Origin: an uncultured Eubacteriales bacterium
GTDB taxonomy: Bacteria > Bacillota > Clostridia > Oscillospirales > Oscillospiraceae
Direction of reading: 5' to 3'
DNA length: 62,832 bases
Assembly (NCBI GenBank): GCA_900544975.1
Contig: UQXI01000012.1
Location: forward strand, 1-62,832
Part shown: positions 25,879-34,546 of the stretch, one piece after another
How positions within the stretch are numbered: the stretch's first letter is position 1
How the letters are laid out: every line of letters starts with the position of its first letter
Notes under the pieces: generated by a model
Databases searched by the model: none
What the model was told of the DNA's origin: nothing
What the model saw: the letters and a program-made list of their open reading frames with translations, nothing else
Translations under genes and position numbers: made by a program

Positions 25879-27932
25879 GAAACTTTTACACCCTGGTTGT
25901 CAGGCGCCGCTGGATCATCATCGCGGCCTTTATCCTGGCTGCGGCGGTCTGCCTGTTCCTGAATCAGCTCGTCGCCGTCAACTACGACATGACCGATTAT
26001 CTGCCCCCGGATTCCCCCTCAACCATCGCCCTGGATGTCATGCAGCAGGAATTTGATGGCGGGATTCCGGACGCCCGGGTCATGGTGCGGAACGTGACGA
26101 TTCCCCAGGCGCTTGCGTACAAGGAGGCGCTGAAGCAGGTGGACGGCGTATTGGAGGTCATGTGGCTGGATGACGCCGTGGACATCACCCTCCCCCTGGA
26201 AATATTGGATGAGGAGACCGTAGATGCCTACTATCAGGAAGGCGCGGCGCTGTTCACGGTGACAATTGACGAGGACAAACGTCTCCAGGCGGTGGCGGAT
26301 ATCCGCACCCTCATCGGCGATGAAAACGCCATGACCGGCAGTGCGGTATCCACGGCCATCGCCACCACCAGCACCGTTTCGGAGATCGCAAAGATCGCCG
26401 CCTTCGTGGTGCTGTTTGTTCTGGTGGTACTGCTGATTACAACCAAATCCTGGCTGGAACCGCTGGTGGTTTTAGGCGGCCTGGGTGTGGCAATCGCCAT
26501 CAACGGGGGAACCAACCTGATTTTTGGCGAGATTTCCTTTGTCACCAACGCGGCGGGGAACATCCTGCAGCTTGCCGTATCCCTGGACTACTCTGTATTC
26601 CTGCTTCACCGCTTTGAAGAGTGCCGGGAGGAACAGCCGGACCTGGAGACGGCCATGGTGGATGCCCTCTGCAAATCCACAGGCTCCATCCTGTCCAGCG
26701 GGCTGACAACGGTGATCGGGTTCCTTGCGCTGGTGCTCATGCGGTTTCAGATCGGACCTGACCTGGGGCTGGCCCTGGCCAAAGGCGTGGCCCTCAGCCT
26801 GATTACCGTATTCGTTTTCATGCCAGCCTTGATCCTTGCTGTCCACAGGCTGCTGGACAAAACCCGCCACCGGACGATTCTCCCCAACTTCTCAAAATTT
26901 GGCCGGGTTGTCCGCCGGGTGATGCTCCCTATGACCGCGATCTTCGCCATAGTGATTGTGCCGTCCTACCTGGCATCTACCGCCAACAGCTACTACTATG
27001 GCGCAGGGCATATGTTCGGACCGGACACCCAGCTCGGCGCGGATACGGCGTCGATTGAGGATGCTTTTGGGAAAAGCGACACCTATGTGCTGCTGGTCCC
27101 CAATGACAGCACCGCCCGTCAAAAGGCCCTGTCCGATGAGCTCCATACCATTCCCGAGATCAAGAGCATCGTCTCCTATGTGGATATGGCCGGGGCGGAG
27201 ATCCCGATGGATTACCTTGACCCGGACACCCTGTCGCAGTTGGTGTCGGAGCACTATAGCCGCATGGTACTGACCGTAGAGGCGGACTACGAGGGGGAGG
27301 ACACCTTCCGGCTGGTATCGGAGATACGCGCCGTGGCGGAATCCCACTATCCGGGCCAGTGGCATCTGGCCGGGGAGGGCGTGAGTACCTATGATCTGAT
27401 GAATACCGTGACGCGGGACATGGTCAAGGTGAACTTGGTGGCGATTCTCGCAGTATTTGCGGTGCTGCTGGCCCTTCTGCGCTCGGCTGTCCTGCCGGTC
27501 ATCCTGGTGCTGAGCATTGAGACCGCCATCTGGCTCAATCTGTCCCTACCCTATTTTACCGACAGCTATGTATTCTATATCGCTTACCTGATTATCAGCT
27601 CCATCCAACTGGGTGCAACGGTGGACTACGCCATCCTGCTCTCAGACCGCTACCGGGAATTCCGGCAGACCATGGACAAGAATCAGGCGGTGGTGGAGAC
27701 CGTTTCCGCCGTCACCGTTTCGATTCTAACCAGCGGCAGCGTTCTGTCTGTGGCGGGATTTCTGCTGGGCGCCATCTCGAGCAACGGCCTTCTGGCCCAG
27801 CTGGGCACCTTCCTCGGCGTTGGCGCGATCTGCTCCCTTGTGATCGTTCTGTTTGTTCTGCCGGGTCTGCTCTATCTGTTCGACAAGCTGTTTCTTCCCA
27901 AAAAGAAACGTACACCGGTTACCATACAATAG
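25875..27932 (+). CDS. MMPL-type RND superfamily transporter
   Basis: 685 residues from ATG 25875. One membrane segment near the N-terminus, an extracellular loop (TDYLPPDSPSTIALDVMQQEF start), a five-segment bundle (SLDYSVFLLHRFEE is the MMPL signature), a second loop and a second bundle (GATVDYAILLSDRYRE). Two-fold symmetric layout is intact. Such proteins export lipids or hydrophobic compounds driven by proton flow. In Clostridia they often pair with a secreted heptad-repeat protein and a TetR, as here. Confidence 0.92.
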   Translation: MRNFYTLVVRRRWIIIAAFILAAAVCLFLNQLVAVNYDMTDYLPPDSPSTIALDVMQQEFDGGIPDARVMVRNVTIPQALAYKEALKQVDGVLEVMWLDDAVDITLPLEILDEETVDAYYQEGAALFTVTIDEDKRLQAVADIRTLIGDENAMTGSAVSTAIATTSTVSEIAKIAAFVVLFVLVVLLITTKSWLEPLVVLGGLGVAIAINGGTNLIFGEISFVTNAAGNILQLAVSLDYSVFLLHRFEECREEQPDLETAMVDALCKSTGSILSSGLTTVIGFLALVLMRFQIGPDLGLALAKGVALSLITVFVFMPALILAVHRLLDKTRHRTILPNFSKFGRVVRRVMLPMTAIFAIVIVPSYLASTANSYYYGAGHMFGPDTQLGADTASIEDAFGKSDTYVLLVPNDSTARQKALSDELHTIPEIKSIVSYVDMAGAEIPMDYLDPDTLSQLVSEHYSRMVLTVEADYEGEDTFRLVSEIRAVAESHYPGQWHLAGEGVSTYDLMNTVTRDMVKVNLVAILAVFAVLLALLRSAVLPVILVLSIETAIWLNLSLPYFTDSYVFYIAYLIISSIQLGATVDYAILLSDRYREFRQTMDKNQAVVETVSAVTVSILTSGSVLSVAGFLLGAISSNGLLAQLGTFLGVGAICSLVIVLFVLPGLLYLFDKLFLPKKKRTPVTIQ

Positions 27933-27942
27933 GAGGTTTTCC

Positions 27943-30516
27943 ATGATAAAATACAAGAAATGCTTCAGACGCATCTGCGCAGTTCTGCTCGCTCTGCTCG
28001 TGACGGTTTCCGCTCTGCCCGCCGGGACCGCTTACGCCGCGCAGAACATTTCCAAAGAGGAAGTGGTCTATGTCAATTTAAACGCGGACGGCTCGGTGTC
28101 GGAGGTCTATGTTGTCAACAGCTTTGACCTGTCCTCCGCCGGGAAAATTGTGGATTATGGACGGTACAGCGCTGTACGGAATATGACCACCACCGATGCC
28201 GTCGAATACGCCAACGACCTGACAACGATAGCGGCTCCAGCCGGAAAGCTCTATTATGAGGGGACGCTGGACAGCAAGGTCCTGCCCTGGAAATTTGAGT
28301 TCCGGTACTGGCTGGATGGGAAGGAGTATACCGCCGGTGACCTGGCAGGAAAAAGCGGCAAACTGGAGATATCCATGCAGGTGCGGGAAAACACCGCCTG
28401 CTCCGGTACATTTTTCTCAGACTACGCCCTCCAGCTCTCTCTGTCCATGGATACCCATCAGGCCAAACATATTGCGGCCGAGGGCGCTACCGCCGCCAAT
28501 GTGGGTTCCGACAAACAGCTCACTTGGACGATCCTGCCCGGGAAGGGGGCGGATCTCACGGTGACAGCGGATGTAACGGATTTTGAAATGAGTGAAATCT
28601 CGATCAACGGCGTCCGGCTGTCGATGGACATTGACGTGGACGATCAGGAAATCATGGATCAAATCTTTGATTTGCAATCGGGGGCCATTGATCTGGACGA
28701 CGGCGCGGCGGAGCTGCTGGACGGCGTAGGGGAACTGCGGCGCGGCGTGAATGAGGATTTACGCAGTGCCGTCAGCGAGCTGTGGGGCGGCGCCAGGGAA
28801 TTGCAGGATGGCGTTGACGAGTTGTCGGATGGAACGGACAGTCTCCGGGGCGGTGTTGACGAGCTGCACAGCGGCACAGGCGAGCTGCTGGACGGCGTGG
28901 GAGAACTGCGGGACGGCGTGGGAGAACTGCGCGATGGCGTGGACGATCTATGGGGCGGCGCGGCGGAACTCCGGAGTGGAGCCGTGGATTTGCAGGACGG
29001 CGCTGGGGAATTAAAAGGCGGCGCGTTCGATTTGCTGAATGGAACGCTGGATCTGGAGGACGGCGCAAAGGATCTGAACGATGGGGCGGCGGAATTGCAT
29101 AACGGCGCCGTCCAGCTGTACGGCGGCGCGGCGGAGCTGACGGGCGGGGCACGGACGATGCAGTCCGGCGTCCAGGAGCTGCGCAATGGCCTGCAAGAGT
29201 TGGACGGCCAGTCTGCCGCCCTGAACAGCGGCTCCCAGCAGATGCTGGCCGGGTTGAGGGAACTGCAAGCCGCCCTTGGAAGCTCGTCCGGCTCGACAGA
29301 CAGCGGCGAGATGGACCAGCTGACTGCCGCATCCACCGAGATACAAGGCGGAATTTCTGCACTCGCCGACGGCGCGGCACAATTGAGCGGCGCGGCAAGT
29401 AACCAGGAATTGCAAACGGCCAACAGCAATATGGCCGCGGCGCTCCAGGGAATGGCGGCACAGATGGCGGATAGCGACCCTACAACAGCCGCCGCTTTGC
29501 AGCAGGCCGCCGGCCTACTGGAGCAGAACAGCACCTACATCACGGAAATTTCCGCCGGCGCCAGCGAATTATCCACCAATGCCGCCACGCTCAACAACAA
29601 ATACAGTGAATTTCACGGGGGCCTCGTCCAGATGGCGGAATCCTTATCCGGCCTGTTGGGGCAGACGGCGCAGCTTTCCGCCGCCGTGCAAACCCTGGCG
29701 TCCTCTTATGAAACCCTGCACGCCGGGATCGGCAGCTATACCGCCGGTGTGTCTCAGGCCCTCGCCGGTACCGGCGAGTTGTACAGCGGCGCCGCAGAGC
29801 TGATCTCCGGCAGTAGCCAGCTTGAAACCGGAGCCGGAACGCTGCGGGATGGGGCGGCGGAACTGTGGTCGGGTACAAGAGACCTGTGGAATGGAGCGCC
29901 CGAACTGCGGGCGGGCGCTTCGGATCTTTATGATGGAACCGTAAATCTGTACGGTGGCGCTAGCGAGCTGCGCAGTGGAACCGTTGAATTGTCCGATGGC
30001 GTAACGGATTTGCGGAGCGGCGTTTGGGAGCTGTCCGATGGCATTGAGGACCTTTGGAATGGAACTGTGGCGCTCTCGGACGGCGTTGAGGCGCTGCGGG
30101 ACGGGACGGTGGAATTGTCCGATGGCGTGGAAGCGCTTCAGGACGGAAGCATGCGACTGCGACATGGCACGGCGGAATTAGACGGCGGCGTCTTGGACCT
30201 CATGGATGGAATCACGGAACTGAGCAACGGATCTCAGGAGATGAAAGACGGAACCAGCGAATTCAGGACAGAAACCGAGGATATGGATACTAGGGTTTCC
30301 GATCAAATCCAGAATATGACAAAAGAAATTACCGGCAGTGGCAATGAAACCGTATCCTTTGTATCGGCGAAAAATACCCAGGTGGAATCCGTGCAGTTTG
30401 TCATGCGAACGGGGGCGATTACGATACCGGAACCGGAGGAGCCCCCCGAGGTAGCATCTGCGCCGCTGACCTTCTGGCAGAAATTACGAAAGCTGTTCGG
30501 GCCGTATCGTGAGTGA
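27943..30516 (+). CDS. Secreted Leu/Gly heptad-repeat protein (YhgE/Pip-like)
   Basis: 857 residues from ATG 27943, with AGGAGG upstream. Signal peptide (LLALLVTVSALPAGTAYA), an N-terminal domain of about 200 residues, then two long blocks of 7-residue repeats of the form ELxDGxx, roughly 22 units at about residues 250-420 and 24 units at about 600-780, separated by a coiled-coil-like segment. This is the X-X-X-Leu-X-X-Gly heptad type found in YhgE/Pip proteins, but no C-terminal membrane anchor is present (ends KLRKLFGPYRE). It probably forms an extracellular rod linked to the MMPL exporter. Confidence 0.85.
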   Translation: MIKYKKCFRRICAVLLALLVTVSALPAGTAYAAQNISKEEVVYVNLNADGSVSEVYVVNSFDLSSAGKIVDYGRYSAVRNMTTTDAVEYANDLTTIAAPAGKLYYEGTLDSKVLPWKFEFRYWLDGKEYTAGDLAGKSGKLEISMQVRENTACSGTFFSDYALQLSLSMDTHQAKHIAAEGATAANVGSDKQLTWTILPGKGADLTVTADVTDFEMSEISINGVRLSMDIDVDDQEIMDQIFDLQSGAIDLDDGAAELLDGVGELRRGVNEDLRSAVSELWGGARELQDGVDELSDGTDSLRGGVDELHSGTGELLDGVGELRDGVGELRDGVDDLWGGAAELRSGAVDLQDGAGELKGGAFDLLNGTLDLEDGAKDLNDGAAELHNGAVQLYGGAAELTGGARTMQSGVQELRNGLQELDGQSAALNSGSQQMLAGLRELQAALGSSSGSTDSGEMDQLTAASTEIQGGISALADGAAQLSGAASNQELQTANSNMAAALQGMAAQMADSDPTTAAALQQAAGLLEQNSTYITEISAGASELSTNAATLNNKYSEFHGGLVQMAESLSGLLGQTAQLSAAVQTLASSYETLHAGIGSYTAGVSQALAGTGELYSGAAELISGSSQLETGAGTLRDGAAELWSGTRDLWNGAPELRAGASDLYDGTVNLYGGASELRSGTVELSDGVTDLRSGVWELSDGIEDLWNGTVALSDGVEALRDGTVELSDGVEALQDGSMRLRHGTAELDGGVLDLMDGITELSNGSQEMKDGTSEFRTETEDMDTRVSDQIQNMTKEITGSGNETVSFVSAKNTQVESVQFVMRTGAITIPEPEEPPEVASAPLTFWQKLRKLFGPYRE
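28700..30260 (+). repeat. 21-base coding repeats (heptad units)
   Basis: Degenerate 21-base periodicity in two blocks (about 28700-29220 and 29780-30260), encoding the Leu/Gly heptads. Units keep GGCG/GATGGC-type codons at the Gly pair and CTG/TTG for Leu. Confidence 0.8.
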
Positions 30517-30703
30517 ATCGCCTGATTGGGGTGACAGTTTGGGATTCAGGCGGAAAGAAACGATCTTTTCCCCCGTATAGTAAGGCAGATCCATGGGTCT
30601 GCCTGCATCAAAATGTGCCCCTCTTGCCCCCCCATTTCTGGCGAACTCGCAGTGCCTACCAGCGGGTTGCGGCGCCGGGAGGCGTCGGAAAAGGGGTACC
30701 AGC

Positions 30704-30747
30704 ATCAGAGCCTCTTGCAAAAGCGTAGCTTTGCAAGAGGCTCTGAT
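30704..30747 (+). terminator. 18-bp hairpin terminator
   Basis: Arms 30704-30721 and 30730-30747 are perfectly paired and contain GCCTCTTGCAAA; TTTTCTGTTCC follows on the plus strand. It closes the MMPL unit and faces metF. Confidence 0.75.
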
Positions 30748-30759
30748 TTTCTGTTCCGA

Positions 30760-31689
30760 TTAAATTTCAACTTCGATTCCGGCTTTTTCCAAAATGGTGG
30801 GGACGTTGCGCTCTGCGCCGATTGCCATAATGTGGACACCGGGGCAGAGATGCTCCTCTTTAATCTGGGAAATCAGCTCCGCCGCCATGTCCACGCCCAG
30901 CTTTCCGGGCAGGCCCTTCACACCCTTGGCTTTGCCCTCCTCGGCAGCCTCGGTGAGGCGGTCCATCATCGTCTGGGGAACTGCGATGCCGGGGACATTC
31001 TCATTCATAAACCGGGCCATTCCCGCCGACTTCAGGGGGATGATGCCCGCCATGATGGGTACCTGGATGCCGGCCCTGTCCACAGCCTCCAGGAAACGCT
31101 TCAGGCTGTCCAGGTCAAAAATTCCCTGGGTCTGGATGTACCTGGCGCCTGCCTCCACCTTCTGGCGGAGCTTATTGATCTGCAATGCCACAGGCTCATA
31201 CACCGGGGTCACAGCAGCGCCCTTGAAAAACACCGGCGCGCCGCCGGCAAGGGGATTTCCACCGCAGTCTGTGCCGGTCTTCTCCATCTGGGACAACATA
31301 TGGAGAATGCCCACGGAGTCCAGATCGTACACCGGCTTGCTCTCCCGGCAGTCGCCCACCACCGGGTGGTCGCCAGTCAGGGCCAGCATGGTGTCGATGC
31401 CAAAGGAGGCGGCAGAGAGAATATCCGCCATGAGCGCCATCCGGCTCCGGTCCCGCCCGGTCATCTGCAAAATCGGCTCAATCCCCGCCTGCTTCAGATG
31501 GATGCACAGCCCCAGGGAAGAGGCCTTGAGACAAGCCGACTGCATATCCGTCACATTGACGCCATGTACCTTACCCCGCAGCAGGGCAGCTGTTTCCAGC
31601 GCCTCGGAAACATCATAGCCCTTGGGTGGAGCCATTTCCGCCGTTACGGCAAAGCTGCCCCGTTCCAGGGCCTTCTGCAGCAAACTCAT
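30760..31689 (-). CDS. metF: Methylenetetrahydrofolate reductase, catalytic subunit
   Basis: 309 residues with the TIM-barrel MTHFR layout: SFAVTAEMAPPKG (catalytic Glu), VNVTDMQSA, LTGDHP (FAD-contacting Asp), YIQTQGIFDLD and PIMAGIIPLKS. It reduces 5,10-methylene-THF to 5-methyl-THF. Its start overlaps the metV stop by 4 bases. Pairing with MetV is the arrangement of anaerobes, in which MetV supplies electrons or a partner surface. The 5-methyl-THF may feed methionine synthesis or a Wood-Ljungdahl methyl branch. Confidence 0.94.
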   Translation of the reverse strand: MSLLQKALERGSFAVTAEMAPPKGYDVSEALETAALLRGKVHGVNVTDMQSACLKASSLGLCIHLKQAGIEPILQMTGRDRSRMALMADILSAASFGIDTMLALTGDHPVVGDCRESKPVYDLDSVGILHMLSQMEKTGTDCGGNPLAGGAPVFFKGAAVTPVYEPVALQINKLRQKVEAGARYIQTQGIFDLDSLKRFLEAVDRAGIQVPIMAGIIPLKSAGMARFMNENVPGIAVPQTMMDRLTEAAEEGKAKGVKGLPGKLGVDMAAELISQIKEEHLCPGVHIMAIGAERNVPTILEKAGIEVEI

Positions 31690-32336
31690 ACTTTCTTCCC
31701 CCTTAAATTGACATGTCTGGGATAGGCGGTGCCGGCATAGCCCTTGTCACTGCGGGTATGCATCAGCTTGTCTTCCTGGCCGATGGATACCAGCCGGTTA
31801 TAAATCTGAATCCAGGCGCAGTCATTTTCCGGATTGACCTCACATTTGCCGTTCTTCTGGCCGCCACACGGGCCGTTTACCAGGCTTTTGGCGCACTTGG
31901 TAATGGGGCAGATGCCGCCGGTGGAGCCCAAAACGCAGTCACCGCACATCCGGCAATACTCGTGGAAGATGCCCACCCGCTCCACCTGGCCCAGGAACAT
32001 GGTGTTGTTGGCGGGATAAACCGGAAGGGGCAAATTGTCCGCCACGGTCTGGACACCGTCGCCGCAGGCCATACCCACCACAGCCTCCGCGCCGCTGTCC
32101 CGAATGACCTTGGTGTCTTTCTTCACCAGCATCTTGTGGCAGCACTCATCGGGCAGGACGGTGGCAACCACCTCCATGCCCTGTGCCTCCAACGTGGTTT
32201 TCATCTCCTGGATTTCCTTCTCGCCGCCGGTCTGGCAGGCGGCGGCGCAATTGGCGCAGCCTACAATGGCCACCTTTTTCACGCCTTCCAGCATAGCCAG
32301 CAGCTCTTCGATCGGCTTTTTCTGGGTAATAATCAT
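31686..32336 (-). CDS. metV: MetV-like MTHFR partner protein (zinc/Cys-rich)
   Basis: 216 residues from ATG 32336 (MIITQKKPIEELLAML), with AAAGGAG upstream. N-terminal alpha/beta domain with GCANCAAACQTGG; C-terminal Cys cluster CRMCGDCVLGSTGGICPITKCA...NGPCGG, the Mthfr_C/MetV signature. Acts with MetF; in acetogens it connects MetF to electron donors. Directly downstream of a tandem glycine riboswitch and terminator. Confidence 0.9.
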   Translation of the reverse strand: MIITQKKPIEELLAMLEGVKKVAIVGCANCAAACQTGGEKEIQEMKTTLEAQGMEVVATVLPDECCHKMLVKKDTKVIRDSGAEAVVGMACGDGVQTVADNLPLPVYPANNTMFLGQVERVGIFHEYCRMCGDCVLGSTGGICPITKCAKSLVNGPCGGQKNGKCEVNPENDCAWIQIYNRLVSIGQEDKLMHTRSDKGYAGTAYPRHVNLRGKKV

Positions 32337-32358
32337 GTAAAAACTCCTTTCAGACATG

Positions 32359-32397
32359 GAAAAAGCACAAAGCATCCGCGATGGAACGCCTTGTGCC
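32359..32397 (-). terminator. Riboswitch expression-platform terminator
   Basis: On the minus strand GCACAA...TTGTGC-type stem (32365-32397) followed by TTTTTCC, about 25 bases before metV. Fits termination control by the glycine aptamers. Confidence 0.65.
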
Positions 32398-32403
32398 TCC
32401 GTT

Positions 32404-32572
32404 TACATACCTGAGAGATTCCCCACCAGACCTGAAAACGGCACGGGCAGGTTGCACCTTCGGCGTGCGGCATCTGCCGCACTCTACAGAGCATCGTCCT
32501 GGCCCGGTCCTTTTGCCTGAGAGTTTTCGCGTTCCCCTTCGGCGCTTTTTTTGGTTTCAGTCTCTCCCGAGC
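32404..32572 (-). promoter_or_regulatory. Tandem glycine riboswitch
   Basis: Two aptamers on the minus strand. Aptamer 1: GGGAGAGAC, GCGCCGAAGG, AACTCTCAGGCAAAAGGACCG. Aptamer 2: TAGAGTGC, ACGCCGAAGGTGCAA, AATCTCTCAGGTA. The repeated CGCCGAAGG and CTCTCAGG cores and the short linker are diagnostic. Controls metV-metF. Confidence 0.93.
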
Positions 32573-32628
32573 CAATCATCCGACTTATGAAATTGGTAGA
32601 AATATGGAACCTTCCAGTTTCCTCTCGC

Positions 32629-32658
32629 AGGATAGCACAATCCGGGGCACTTTGTCAA
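32629..32658 (-). promoter_or_regulatory. Promoter of metV-metF
   Basis: TTGACA (32653-32658), 18 bases, TATCCT (32629-32634) on the minus strand, upstream of the riboswitch. Confidence 0.6.
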
Positions 32659-32753
32659 GCATTTTGTAGGAGAGGGCAAAAAATTCTATATACAGATCAC
32701 AAGTTTGTACATTTCCAACAAAGCACCCCTAAAACCGGATGAATTCTGAGGAC

Positions 32754-32782
32754 TTGCGAAGTTCCCCATCATCCGGTATGAT
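32754..32782 (+). promoter_or_regulatory. Orphan promoter facing the sortase gene
   Basis: TTGCGA (32754-32759), 17 bases, TATGAT (32777-32782). Arms CCGGATGA (32735-32742) and TCATCCGG (32769-32776) bracket the -35. It points into the 3' end of the sortase gene. Confidence 0.5.
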
Positions 32783-32816
32783 ATAGAACAGATCACACAA
32801 AAGGGAGCAAGCTTCC

Positions 32817-32843
32817 ATGTACCAGGACCTGACCCGCGGCTGA
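32817..32843 (+). other. Eight-codon open frame behind the orphan promoter
   Basis: ATG at 32817 encodes MYQDLTRG and stops; AAGGGAG lies 10 bases upstream. It ends 5 bases before the stop of the convergent sortase gene. Could be a leader peptide or the surviving start of a deleted gene. Confidence 0.3.
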
Positions 32844-32847
32844 CGGC

Positions 32848-33624
32848 TCAGTCCCCTGTCTCCCCCCGGCCCAGTTCCGTCATGGCGCCAATGAGGATGT
32901 ACCGGCGCTCCTGCGTTCCGGCGCCACAGGTGGAGAGAGTCAGAACACGCTCCACCTCCATACAGTCTACGCCAGCATCCAGGCCGGAATCCCCCATGGC
33001 TTCGTGTAAATACTCCCGCAGCGCTTCCGGCGTCCAGTCTGCCTCATATATCTCATCATCCAGCGGCACATAACGCCCAACCAGGAGCCGCACCTCATAA
33101 TCGGCTTCCGGTGTCAGCAAATACAGAGTGGGATGGGCGGTCCAATACGCCGGCTCCTCATAGGACTCCAAGGTCCCAAACATGCTGTCATCGCGCATGT
33201 TGTGGCCGTAGAGGATGGAATTGCTGCTCTGGAAGCTCCCGTCACAGCGGCAGTCCAGAAAAATGGTGCCCGCAGCATGGTAGCTGCCGTCCAACATCCG
33301 GCTCAGATATTGCTCGTTGTCTGCTGCCTGGACCACAGGGTAGTTTATGACGGTACCGGGGCAGTAAAGCCAGCCCACCACATCCGGATTTTCTCTCTTG
33401 AGCCCATCAAAATCCACAGAAATGGGCGCCTGCCGGATCTTCTCCCCATGAGGCTGTACAGGCTGGGTGTCGGCAGGCGCCTGTTGCACAAACCGGTCCG
33501 CCGTCTGTCTATAGACCTGATTTGCCTTACGGTAACTCCTGCCGATTTCCCAAAGCCGGAAGGCGGAAATCGCCACCACGAGAAGCGCAATCACCAGCGC
33601 TCCTCTCCGAATGGTCCGTTTCAT
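32848..33624 (-). CDS. srtB: Class B sortase
   Basis: 258 residues from ATG 33624, with GGAGGAG upstream. N-terminal membrane anchor (LVIALLVVAISAF), then the sortase barrel with His141 (LYGHNM), Cys233 (TLSTCG) and Arg240/241 (QERRYIL). Layout fits class B, whose known members anchor haem-uptake proteins. Last gene of the cobalamin-controlled unit; its natural substrate is probably the large NPATG-bearing protein encoded upstream. Its start lies 98 bases inside the preceding EcfT gene. Confidence 0.92.
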   Translation of the reverse strand: MKRTIRRGALVIALLVVAISAFRLWEIGRSYRKANQVYRQTADRFVQQAPADTQPVQPHGEKIRQAPISVDFDGLKRENPDVVGWLYCPGTVINYPVVQAADNEQYLSRMLDGSYHAAGTIFLDCRCDGSFQSSNSILYGHNMRDDSMFGTLESYEEPAYWTAHPTLYLLTPEADYEVRLLVGRYVPLDDEIYEADWTPEALREYLHEAMGDSGLDAGVDCMEVERVLTLSTCGAGTQERRYILIGAMTELGRGETGD

Positions 33625-34546
33625 AAAATCTCCTCCAAACGTCATGCGCAGAGCCCGGAATCTGGCAGCATTTTGTTCTGGCCCGGCGAAAACGGTGTTC
33701 CGTCCACACCTCCAGCCCCCCGGGCAGCAGGCACAGCAGCGCATACGCCCCCAAAAACACCCAGGACAGCGGCGTCACTGGATTCAAAATGATCCTGGGG
33801 TTGCACCGCATTCCGGTCTGTCCCAAAGCTGCACCCATCCACACCACCGTCAGGCAGGCAAAGAGTCCCACCACAAAGGCCCGGTCCCGGTTGTCAAAGC
33901 GGTAAATGGAAAAAGCGGTACGCCCCTTCCGGCCGCTGCCCCGGCTTCTCATGGAGTCTGAGGCGGCAGCCAAAGTCTCCACCGTCCAGGTAACCAGCAT
34001 GGAGAGCATCTGCAGGCCGTTTTTCCATCTGCGCAGCATATGCCCCTGGCGCAGTCCCCTGCCAATCCCTCGCTGCGCCACATGGAGCTTCCTGGCCTGG
34101 GCTCCCATCTCCGGGACCAGCCGCAGCATCCGCGACAGGAAGAGGGCGAGCCTGGGACTGACCCGTCCCAAAAGATAGATCACCTTGTCTGTGGAAAAGA
34201 CCGCATACACGCAGCTCATCCACAGCGCCACCCCAGCCAGAATCCCCCCCAAAGTCAGTCCATACACCAGTGATTCCAGCGTAATCTGATTGCCAATGAA
34301 ATTCTGCCGAAGGTTGGTCACCCCAAAGTGATGGTAGCTGCTGTAAAACAGCCCCGTGACCACCATAAGCGGCGCCATGCAAAGACCCAGGACCACCCCT
34401 CGGCAGCCATTGCGCTTGACGCTGTACAGAAACGCACAAATCAAAGAGACGGCCAGATACATCGGGTGCCGGAAGCATACGGTCCCCCCGATTACGGCGG
34501 CAAAGTACACCAGATTCACCGCCGGATGGCAGCGTTCAAACCCCAT
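33527..34546 (-). CDS. ecfT: ECF transporter T component (second copy)
   Basis: 339 residues. Membrane segments at the N-terminus, around residues 50-120, and near 220-290; between them the coupling helices with the SMRSRGSGRKGR motif that contacts the ATPases. Start ATG 34546 with GGAGG, 11 bases inside the S-component gene. The last 33 codons overlap the sortase gene in another frame and encode an unusual tail rich in Arg, Ser and Cys. About 30% like the other EcfT of this unit by eye (shared start CHPAV/CHPGV). Confidence 0.88.
   Translation of the reverse strand: MGFERCHPAVNLVYFAAVIGGTVCFRHPMYLAVSLICAFLYSVKRNGCRGVVLGLCMAPLMVVTGLFYSSYHHFGVTNLRQNFIGNQITLESLVYGLTLGGILAGVALWMSCVYAVFSTDKVIYLLGRVSPRLALFLSRMLRLVPEMGAQARKLHVAQRGIGRGLRQGHMLRRWKNGLQMLSMLVTWTVETLAAASDSMRSRGSGRKGRTAFSIYRFDNRDRAFVVGLFACLTVVWMGAALGQTGMRCNPRIILNPVTPLSWVFLGAYALLCLLPGGLEVWTEHRFRRARTKCCQIPGSAHDVWRRFYETDHSERSAGDCASRGGDFRLPALGNRQELP

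Noticed and set aside
28659..29534. Minus-strand Ser/Pro/Ala-rich frame
   Set aside because: It is the reverse reading of the 21-base coding repeats of the heptad protein.
28700..30260. Possible CRISPR-like array because of regular repeats
   Set aside because: The period is 21 bases, there are no unique spacers, and the repeats are degenerate and in frame with a secreted protein.
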